Assembly: GCF_024171735.1 (NCBI RefSeq)
Contig: NZ_JAMTCH010000005.1
Location: forward strand, 744,001-808,000
Reading direction: 5' to 3'
DNA length: 64,000 nucleotides
From: Prauserella alba
Lineage (GTDB): Bacteria; Actinomycetota; Actinomycetes; Mycobacteriales; Pseudonocardiaceae
Part shown: in pieces, positions 47,832 to 54,683 of the stretch
Layout: every line of letters starts with the position of its first letter
Position numbering within the stretch: the stretch's first letter is position 1
Translations under genes and position numbers: made by a program
The notes under the pieces: model-generated
The model's database searches: none
Told to the model about the DNA's origin: nothing
The model's input: the letters and a program-made list of their open reading frames with translations, nothing else

Positions 47832-50290
47832 GCGAGCACACCTGGGAAGAGACGAAGGAGATCCTCGACGATCCCTACGTCTCCGCCGACACCAAGCAGG
47901 CGGTGCTCGGCAGCTACGCCATGAACGGTGACGGGAACGAGGCCGCCGAGGCGTACTACGAGAAGTACAACGTCACGCCGCACCCGTACCCCGGGGCCCC
48001 CACCGGCGGGCCTCACAGGGGCGACCCCTATGGCGCCTGGGGCAACTACGACGGCTACGACAGTGACAAGGACCCCTACGAACGGGCGCGCGAGGAGTCC
48101 GAGGAGGGCAGCTACCGCGGCCGCCAGATCGAATCGAAGCTCGAGGACAACAGCGGCGAACTCGACCAGGCGCAGCCGCCCGGCCCGGCCTCCTCGTCGA
48201 CGACGAGCATCACCACCTCGGACGAGCTGCTCGAACTGGCCAAGGATGCGCTCGACACGTTCCACAAGTTCCTGCCGATCGACGCCGAGGTCCCCGCCGA
48301 TTCGCAGCACGTCGACGGCCCGCTCGACTACGAGTCGAACATCCGCGAACCGTACTGGGAGCAGGGCGGCATCGACTTCCAGAAGTTCCTCGACGACGCC
48401 GAGCAGCTGCGCAAGGCACACGGCACGTTGCAGGAGCTGCAGAAGAGCACCCGGCAGGACCTCAACTCGCTGTATCGCGACTGGACCGGCGACGCGGCGA
48501 ACGCGTCCTACCGGCAGTACAGCGAGGACATCGAGCCGAACTCGACCGAGCTGATCGAGCACCTGTCCGGAGCCTCCGAGGTGATCGAGACCGCCGTCCG
48601 CACGGTGTTCGACACCGTCAAGCACAAGGCCGAGCAGGTCATACAGCTCTACACCCCGACGGTCGGCCAGGCCACACCGGAAACCGCGCGGAAGGTGATG
48701 ACCCTCGCGCGCGGCGAGTTCGACAACCAGGACCAGGTGCTCGAAGTGGCCGCGTGGGTCGACTCGGTGTGCGGCTCCAACCTGGAATCCACCATCCGCG
48801 CCGACGACTGCGGCCTCAACGACGAGAACAAGGAACTCGTCGTCACCGAGTGCAAGACGTGGATCCGCGAATCGTGGAACGTCGACCTGTACGAGAACCT
48901 GTACGCGTCGTTCACATCGCTGTGCGAGTCGACGAAGGAAGCCGTCGACCAGGCCTACGGCACGCTGAACGAGTACCTCGGCGGGTACGAGAACGGCTTC
49001 CCCGCGCAACCGGGCGGACAGCAGCCGGGTGTCGACGCCGGAGTGGGGACCCCCGGAACAGGTGCCGGCACGCCGGGAGCGGGCGCGGGCTCGCCCGGAG
49101 CCGGTGCAGGAACGCCGAACGTGCCCACCCCCGGGCCGGGCGTGGGCACCCCGGGCAGCGGCAGCCCCGGTGGCGGCGCTGCGGGCGGTGGCGCCGGAGC
49201 CGGTACTCCTGCCACGCCGACGCCGGAGGTCCCGACACCCGAGGCACCGGAGATGCCGGAGTTCGAGACGCCGGGCCCCGGCACGGGCGGCCTCGGCACT
49301 GACGGTGGCGGCAGTGACGGAACGGCTCCGCAGGCTGTCGGCCCCGACGGCGAACCCGACAGCCTGCTCGCCACGCCGGGCGGCGACCGCGACAAGCTCA
49401 CGGTCGAACAGGGCGACAACAAGCTCGAGATCACCGAACCCGATGTCGACGGCCAGATGGAGATCTCCGTCGACGACGGCGAGGGCCCGCTGAAGGAGCA
49501 CCGGCTCGACTTCGGCGCCGGCGACGATGCGGCCGGTGGCGACGGCAACGCAGGCGCCGGTGGCCCCGGCGGCTTCGGGCCGACGGGCACCGGCGGCGCG
49601 GGAGACGGAGCAGCCGGGGACAAGGTGTACCGGCCCGACCCGGACGGCAAGATCCGCATCGAGGACGGCGACATGAAGATCGTCGCCGAGCGGCCCGAAG
49701 GCCCCGGCGGCCCGACGCTGGTCACCGTCGACGACGGCGACGGTGAACCGACGACGTACACGCTCGACGGGTTCGGTGACGGCTCCGACGACTCCGACGG
49801 CTCCGACGGCGGAATCGGATCGCTCTCCGACGAGTTCACGCCGTCGTCGTCGATCTCCGGTGACCTCGGCGAAGCCGCCGTCGGCGCGGGTTCGATCGGT
49901 GCGGGCGCCGGCTCCATCGGCGCCGGCGCCGGTTCGGTCGGTGGCGGAGGCGGCGGCGGGTTCTCGGCCGACGGCGAGCCGCCGCAGCCGCTCGACGAGG
50001 GTTCCCGGACGAGCGGCACGACCGGTGCGCCTCCCGCGAGCAGGGCGCCCGCGGCGGCTGCGGCCCCGGCCGGCGGTGACGCCGGCGGCGGCGCAGGCGG
50101 TGGCCGCGGTGGCATGGGCGGCATGATGGGTGCGCCGATGGGCGGTGCCGGTGCCGGTGGCCAGGGCGGCGGCCAGGAACGGACGTCGAACTACCGCATC
50201 GACGGCGGCCTGTTCGACGGCTCCGAGTCCCCGCAGGCGATCACCGGCACGATCGGCGACGACCCGCCCGCCGTCCGCTACGACAAGTGA
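47828..50290 (+). CDS. large WXG-domain T7SS substrate candidate, module 2
   Basis: An 820-aa protein, paralogous to the 43531 product. It has ILDDPYVS near the N-terminus (12-19), a WXG turn WTGDA at 219-223 within a long helical domain, and a Pro/Gly/Ala linker from about 400. The boxes are at about 522-563 (LTVEQG...MEISVDDG) and 598-647 (IRIEDG...TLVTVDDG). A low-complexity stretch and a tail with AITGTIGDD complete it. I chose the GTG that overlaps the 47502 stop. It may be exported with the small protein in front of it. No enzymatic motif is visible. Confidence 0.75.
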   Translation: MSEHTWEETKEILDDPYVSADTKQAVLGSYAMNGDGNEAAEAYYEKYNVTPHPYPGAPTGGPHRGDPYGAWGNYDGYDSDKDPYERAREESEEGSYRGRQIESKLEDNSGELDQAQPPGPASSSTTSITTSDELLELAKDALDTFHKFLPIDAEVPADSQHVDGPLDYESNIREPYWEQGGIDFQKFLDDAEQLRKAHGTLQELQKSTRQDLNSLYRDWTGDAANASYRQYSEDIEPNSTELIEHLSGASEVIETAVRTVFDTVKHKAEQVIQLYTPTVGQATPETARKVMTLARGEFDNQDQVLEVAAWVDSVCGSNLESTIRADDCGLNDENKELVVTECKTWIRESWNVDLYENLYASFTSLCESTKEAVDQAYGTLNEYLGGYENGFPAQPGGQQPGVDAGVGTPGTGAGTPGAGAGSPGAGAGTPNVPTPGPGVGTPGSGSPGGGAAGGGAGAGTPATPTPEVPTPEAPEMPEFETPGPGTGGLGTDGGGSDGTAPQAVGPDGEPDSLLATPGGDRDKLTVEQGDNKLEITEPDVDGQMEISVDDGEGPLKEHRLDFGAGDDAAGGDGNAGAGGPGGFGPTGTGGAGDGAAGDKVYRPDPDGKIRIEDGDMKIVAERPEGPGGPTLVTVDDGDGEPTTYTLDGFGDGSDDSDGSDGGIGSLSDEFTPSSSISGDLGEAAVGAGSIGAGAGSIGAGAGSVGGGGGGGFSADGEPPQPLDEGSRTSGTTGAPPASRAPAAAAAPAGGDAGGGAGGGRGGMGGMMGAPMGGAGAGGQGGGQERTSNYRIDGGLFDGSESPQAITGTIGDDPPAVRYDK

Positions 50291-50346
50291 GCGCGCGACG
50301 ACGAGTGACGCGGCGGCAGGCGAGGACATGACAGCGGGAGAGACAC

Positions 50347-50811
50347 ATGGCTGAGGGCAGGGCGGCGGCTGCACTCGCCCGGTTCGACCAGATCAACCGG
50401 GAACTGGCCGACCGGCGGGCGCTGCGCGAACGCAAGGCCGCCGAGGCGAAGCAGCGCGCGTCGGAGAACCTCGCGCGGCGCGGCGAGGTCGCGGAGCGTT
50501 CGGCGAAACACCTCATCGAGCTGGCGAAACGCCAGCGGGCGAACAGTGGTTTCGACACCGGACGTTCGCGAGAGGACGAGGAGCACGTGCTGCAGTTCGG
50601 TGTCGAGGACGAGTCGGTCGCCACCGCGGAGCCGTCGACGTACACCGCGGAGCGGCCGACGTACACCGCGGAGCGGCCCACTCAGCACACGGCACCTGCG
50701 CAGGGAGCACCTCCGCAGGCACCGCCGCCCGCACCGCAACCCGTGCGCAGGGCAGCGCCGGCTTACGACGAGGATGACGAGGACTTCTCCAACGAGACCT
50801 ATCTGAAATGA
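50347..50811 (+). CDS. small coiled-coil protein with acidic tail, module 2
   Basis: A 154-aa protein: a basic helical first half (LARFDQINRELADRRALRER), two copies of YTAERPT near residues 98-111, a Pro-rich linker and an acidic tail YDEDDEDFSNETYLK. The tail matches that of the 46553 protein. The ATG follows CGGGAGAG. Its stop overlaps the ACP start (ATGA), so the cargo module runs straight into a fatty-acid/polyketide-type gene set. Confidence 0.7.
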   Translation: MAEGRAAAALARFDQINRELADRRALRERKAAEAKQRASENLARRGEVAERSAKHLIELAKRQRANSGFDTGRSREDEEHVLQFGVEDESVATAEPSTYTAERPTYTAERPTQHTAPAQGAPPQAPPPAPQPVRRAAPAYDEDDEDFSNETYLK

Positions 50812-51110
50812 GCGTCCCCGAGATGAATGTCGACGAGAGTGCCGGCGCGCCGGCCGTGACGAATCCCGTGGTCCGCGAGCGGGCGGGGGAGATCAAGGCG
50901 TTGGTGTGCCGGGTGCTGGAGACCGAGCCGGATGCGGTGGGACTCGAGGACCGGTTCGTCGATGATCTGGGTGCGGACTCGATGAAGCTGATCGAGTTGC
51001 TGTCGCACTTGGAGATCGAGTTCGACGTCGAGATCGACGAGGACGAGCTCGACCGTCTGGTGCATCTGCGGGGCGTGTACGACGTGCTCGGCGACGTCGT
51101 CGGCGCGTAG
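50808..51110 (+). CDS. acyl carrier protein
   Basis: A 100-aa carrier with the 4'-phosphopantetheine site Ser58 in LGADSMKLIELL. The rest is the usual four-helix fold; helix 3 is acidic (DVEIDEDELDRLV). The first 20 residues form a flexible extension. Its ATG overlaps the stop of the T7SS module 2 gene, and the ketosynthase begins 2 nt after its stop. It probably carries the chain for the two ketosynthase-like proteins downstream. Confidence 0.92.
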   Translation: MSVPEMNVDESAGAPAVTNPVVRERAGEIKALVCRVLETEPDAVGLEDRFVDDLGADSMKLIELLSHLEIEFDVEIDEDELDRLVHLRGVYDVLGDVVGA

Positions 51111-51112
51111 GC

Positions 51113-52351
51113 GTGACCGGTTCGGGTTCGCGGGCGCAGCGGCGACGCGTGGTCGTGACGGGTGTCGGCGTCGTGTCGTCCATCGGCACCGGTGCCGACG
51201 CCTACGCGCGCGGGCTGCGGGAAGGCCGCAGCGGGGCGCGCCCGATCGAAGCGTTCGACACCACCGGGTTCGCGCACGCCACCGGCTGTGAGGTCGTCGG
51301 GTTCGATCCGGAGCTGTGGCTGCGTCGGGTGCCCGTCGCGGAGGCGGGCAGGGCGACCCAGTTCGCGATCGCCTCGGCCAGGATGGCGCTCGACGACGCG
51401 GGGATCGGCGAGGACGGCCTGCGTGACCGGCGCGGGCTCGTGTCCGTCGGCACCACCGATGGCGGCTCCGACGACGGTGAACGCCTCGCCGCCTCGTTCG
51501 TCCACGACGGTCCCGCCGCGGCCGACCCTGCCGCCGCGCGCCGGGTACCCGCGAGCCGCCTCGCCACCGGCGTCGCCCGCGACCTGGGGCTCGCCGACGT
51601 CGAGGTGTCGACCATCGCCACCGCCTGCGCGGCGGGCAACTACGCCATCGGCGGCGGCGTCGACGCGATCCGCACCGGCGAGGCCGACTACGCCCTCTGC
51701 GGCGGCGCCGACGCCCTGTGCCGCATGACGTTCACCGGCTTCTACCGCCTCGGCGCGGTCGACCCCGATCGGTGCCGGCCGTTCGACGTCGACCGCCACG
51801 GCATCCACACCGGCGAAGGCGGCGCCGTGCTGCTGCTCGAACCCCTCGACGACGCGCTCGCCCGCGGCGCCCGGATCTACGCGGAAGTGCTCGGCTACGG
51901 CCTCAACTGCGACGCCCACCACCAGGTCGCCCCGCACGGGGAGAGCGTCGCCCGCTGCATGGCGCTGGCCCTCGACGACGCAGGCATCTCGCCCGGCGAC
52001 GTCGACCTGATCTCCGCGCACGGCACCGGCACCAAGGCGAACGACGTCACCGAGTGCGGCGCGATCCACAGCGTGTTCGGCGCCGACGGCGACGTCCCGC
52101 CCACCGTGTCGGTGAAGTCGATGCTCGGTCACACGATGGGCGCGGCCAGTGCGCTCGGCGCGGTGGCGTGCGCTCTCGGTATCGACGGCGGCTTCATCCC
52201 GCCGACGATCAACCACACCGAGACCGACCCGGAGTGCGCCGTCGACTGCGTCCCCAACACCGCCGTGGACGCCGAGCTGGGCGTGGTGGCGAACAACGCG
52301 CTCGCGTTCGGCGGCAACAACGCGGTGCTCGTGCTGGGCAGGCCCGCATGA
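51113..52351 (+). CDS. beta-ketoacyl-ACP synthase (KS-alpha type)
   Basis: A 412-aa condensing enzyme of the FabF/type II polyketide class. The catalytic triad is intact: Cys172 in IATACAAGNYA, His303 in SAHGTGTKAND and His340 in MLGHTMGAAS. It would extend a chain bound to the neighbouring ACP with a malonyl unit. Its stop overlaps the next gene (ATGA), which encodes a partner lacking the active Cys. This is the KS-alpha/CLF arrangement of type II polyketide synthases. No ketoreductase, cyclase or tailoring gene is visible nearby, so the product is unknown. Confidence 0.93.
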   Translation: MTGSGSRAQRRRVVVTGVGVVSSIGTGADAYARGLREGRSGARPIEAFDTTGFAHATGCEVVGFDPELWLRRVPVAEAGRATQFAIASARMALDDAGIGEDGLRDRRGLVSVGTTDGGSDDGERLAASFVHDGPAAADPAAARRVPASRLATGVARDLGLADVEVSTIATACAAGNYAIGGGVDAIRTGEADYALCGGADALCRMTFTGFYRLGAVDPDRCRPFDVDRHGIHTGEGGAVLLLEPLDDALARGARIYAEVLGYGLNCDAHHQVAPHGESVARCMALALDDAGISPGDVDLISAHGTGTKANDVTECGAIHSVFGADGDVPPTVSVKSMLGHTMGAASALGAVACALGIDGGFIPPTINHTETDPECAVDCVPNTAVDAELGVVANNALAFGGNNAVLVLGRPA

Positions 52352-53508
52352 CCGGGGCGGTGATCACGGCGTGGTCGGCGATCTCGGCGTGCGGAATCGG
52401 CGCCGCCGCCCATCGCGTGGCCTACGGCGACCCGGCCCGCAGGCTCCGGCCGACCGCGGTGGGCGAGCCGGTGCCCGCCGAAGCCCACGTGGCCGCGGAC
52501 TTCGACGTCACCGAGGCCCTGGGCCCGAAGGGCACGTCGTCGATGGACCGCTGCAGCGGCCTGGCCGTCGCCGCCGCGGCCGACCTCCTCGCCCCCGGGG
52601 AACGCCCCCAAGGGCACTTTGGTTGCATTCAACGCAACCAAAGTGCCCCCGGGGGCATCGCACCACCGAGCGGGATCGGCGTGGTGCTGGGAACCACGTC
52701 GGGCAGCGCGCAGACCCAGTTCGACTTCACGCGCGAATCGCAGACCCGTTCCAAGCCGTACCGCGTCAACCCGGCGCTCATGCCGTTCGCACTGATGAAC
52801 AGCGCCGCAGGCCAGACCGCCATCTGGCACGGCCTCACCGGGCCGAACACGACCATCGCGGGCGGGCGCATGTCCGGGTTGTCGACCCTCCGCTACGGCG
52901 CGCGGCTACTAGCCACCGGCCGCGCGGACGCTGTGCTGTGCGGCGCCGTCGAGGAGTACGGCCCCGCCCGCCAAAGGCTCGCCGACCAGCGGAAACCCGA
53001 CGACGCCGACGGCCGGCCGCTGGGCGAAGGCGGTGCCGTCCTGCTGCTCGAACCCGCGGCGCACGCCCCGGCGGGCCACGTCGACCCGGACCGGACCGAC
53101 GCGAATCGGACTGACACGGACCGGACCGACGCGAATCGGCCGGGCGGGCGCGTCCCGTTGGCCGAACTGCTGGGCATCGACACGCGGGTCGCCGTCGACG
53201 ACGACCCGGCGGCGGCGCTCGAGGTCTGCATCCGCCGCACCCTCGACCGTGCCGGTGCCGCCGCGAGCGACGTGCGCACCGTCGCCGTGTCGGGCCCGCC
53301 CGGGCCGCTCGCCGGTGCCGAACGTGACGCCGTCGCGCGCACCCTCGCGCACGCCGACGTGCGCGATCCGGGCGAGATCATCGGCGACACCGGCGCCGCG
53401 ACCGGCCCGTTCCAGGTCACGCTGTTGCTCGACCGTCCCGGACTCGCCCTGACGACCGCCGTCGACGAGGACGGCACGGTCGGCTGCGGCCTGCTGCGCG
53501 TGCCCTGA
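52348..53508 (+). CDS. chain-length-factor-like ketosynthase (KS-beta), with REP-derived insert
   Basis: A 386-aa ketosynthase homolog without a catalytic Cys. The region aligning to the active site reads TTIAGGRMSGLSTL, placing Arg where the partner has Cys172. It probably forms a heterodimer with the KS-alpha and sets chain length. Codons at 52604-52656 come from a palindromic REP-family element, read in frame as RPQGHFGCIQRNQSAPGG before the strand GIGVVLGTTSG. A 30-bp duplication at 53087-53139 adds a second Asp/Arg/Thr-rich stretch. The ATG overlaps the KS stop. Confidence 0.88.
   Translation: MTGAVITAWSAISACGIGAAAHRVAYGDPARRLRPTAVGEPVPAEAHVAADFDVTEALGPKGTSSMDRCSGLAVAAAADLLAPGERPQGHFGCIQRNQSAPGGIAPPSGIGVVLGTTSGSAQTQFDFTRESQTRSKPYRVNPALMPFALMNSAAGQTAIWHGLTGPNTTIAGGRMSGLSTLRYGARLLATGRADAVLCGAVEEYGPARQRLADQRKPDDADGRPLGEGGAVLLLEPAAHAPAGHVDPDRTDANRTDTDRTDANRPGGRVPLAELLGIDTRVAVDDDPAAALEVCIRRTLDRAGAAASDVRTVAVSGPPGPLAGAERDAVARTLAHADVRDPGEIIGDTGAATGPFQVTLLLDRPGLALTTAVDEDGTVGCGLLRVP
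52604..52656. repeat. REP-family palindrome inside the CLF-like gene
   Basis: A 53-bp palindrome with 23-nt arms that differ at only two positions, starting GCCCCCAAGGGCACTTTGGT, around a 7-nt centre. It is the best-preserved full copy in the window. The reading frame stays open through it and adds about 17 residues. Confidence 0.75.
53087..53139 (+). repeat. 30-bp in-frame direct duplication in the CLF-like gene
   Basis: The 23-nt block starting CGGACCGGACCGACGCGAAT occurs at 53087 and 53117, 30 bp apart. It encodes DRTDANRTDTDRTDANR, a loop-like hydrophilic segment. Confidence 0.7.
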
Positions 53509-53550
53509 CCTCGGCCGGCCCCACCGCCGGGAACGTGCTCGGCAGCCGAG

Positions 53551-54429
53551 TCAGCTCGCCTTCGCCAGCGCGCTCCTGCCGGAACCGCCGGGCGAGTCGG
53601 TGCTCCGGTCTTCGGTGCTGGGGTCTTCGGTGTTCCGGTCGCCGAGGTCGACGATCTTGGCGGCCTTCACGCTTTCGTCGAGCAAGGGGCGATACGTGTC
53701 GGTGCCGGTCAGGTGGGTCAGGAAGAACGCCGTCAGCAATGCGCGCACGGTGCGGTGTGCCGCCCGGTTGGGCTTGCTGTGCACGAGCAGCCTGCTCCAG
53801 TGCATGCCCTCGGTGATGGCCAGGTGTGACGTCTTCGGCATGGTCCGCAGTTGCACCGGCCCCGCCCAGGCGCGGGCGATGGCCTCGGCGTTGCCCTGGG
53901 CGGGTGCGACGAGGTCGTCCTCGGCGGCCAGGTGCAGCCCGGGGCAGTGCACCTGCTGGGCCGCGGCCGACGCCGACGGGATCGTCTGGGCGGGCGCGAA
54001 CGTGCCGACCGCGCGGATCCCCGGTTCCTTCGCTGCCGTCAGCACCGCCGAGCCGCCGCCGGTGGAATGTCCGCCGACGCCGACCTTCTCCGGGTCGACG
54101 CTGATCGCGCCCGGTCCGAGCCGCACGTTGGTGATCATGTCCACGGTCGACAGCAGGTCGTCGCCCAGCAGGCGGTGCGACGGCAGCGGGCCACCCTGCG
54201 TCGCCGGTGCGGCCGCGACGATGCCCCAGCTCGCCAGGTGCCGCAGCAGCTCGCGGTACTGGCCGGTCGGCTGCAGCCACCCGTGACCGAACGCGACGGC
54301 CGGCAGTCCGAGACCCTCCTTCGGCGTGTAGACCACCCCCGGCAACCCGACCAGCGCCAGGTCGCCGCGCAGCACGTGGTGCGGTCCCGGGAAGGTGAGG
54401 TCCTCGAGCAGCTGCTTCGCCTTGGCCAT
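53551..54429 (-). CDS. alpha/beta hydrolase (dienelactone hydrolase-like)
   Basis: A 292-aa hydrolase with the nucleophile elbow GHSTGGG (Ser122), an acid in AAEDDLVAP and His in KTSHLAIT. The oxyanion region is FGHGWLQP. The sequence up to about residue 260 is complete; the end carries a Thr/Glu/Asp/Ser-rich tail with repeats (NTEDPSTEDRSTDS). The ATG at 54429 gives MAKAKQLLEDLTF. No signal peptide is visible. The substrate cannot be told. It is convergent with the CLF-like gene. Confidence 0.82.
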   Translation of the reverse strand: MAKAKQLLEDLTFPGPHHVLRGDLALVGLPGVVYTPKEGLGLPAVAFGHGWLQPTGQYRELLRHLASWGIVAAAPATQGGPLPSHRLLGDDLLSTVDMITNVRLGPGAISVDPEKVGVGGHSTGGGSAVLTAAKEPGIRAVGTFAPAQTIPSASAAAQQVHCPGLHLAAEDDLVAPAQGNAEAIARAWAGPVQLRTMPKTSHLAITEGMHWSRLLVHSKPNRAAHRTVRALLTAFFLTHLTGTDTYRPLLDESVKAAKIVDLGDRNTEDPSTEDRSTDSPGGSGRSALAKAS

Positions 54430-54499
54430 GCCGGGCAGATTACTCGACAACCTGCGCCGACGAGACAGCCGACACAGGTCCGCGATCGGCGGGGCGGAC

Positions 54500-54605
54500 G
54501 CCCCCAGGGGCACTGTGGTTGCTCCCTCCCGCCGGCCCGACCACCGCCCCTCAAGGGCACGCTGGCGCGTGGCTGCATTGAATGCAACCAAAGTGCCCTT
54601 GGGGG
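54500..54605. repeat. REP-family element with separated arms
   Basis: A left arm CCCCCAGGGGCACTGTGGTT (54501-54520) and a right arm TGCAACCAAAGTGCCCTTGG (54583-54602) flank about 60 bp. A further CCTCAAGGGCAC half-copy lies inside, near 54549. It sits between the divergent hydrolase and glmS genes, so it may affect their promoters. Confidence 0.6.
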
Positions 54606-54683
54606 ACCCACGCCGGGATGTCACCACGCCCGTTGGCCGCGGCCGGGAGGGCGTCGCTGCGTCGTGTCGATACGCTGGAGGGC

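Noticed and set aside
51718-52347. Apparent N-terminal extension of the CLF-like protein into the KS gene
   Set aside because: The upstream residues are Arg/Pro-rich shadow of the KS gene. The ATG at 52348 overlapping the KS stop starts the ketosynthase fold correctly.
54606-54683. glmS ribozyme upstream of glmS
   Set aside because: The upstream region is short and dominated by the REP element; no conserved ribozyme core is visible, and such ribozymes are typical of Firmicutes.
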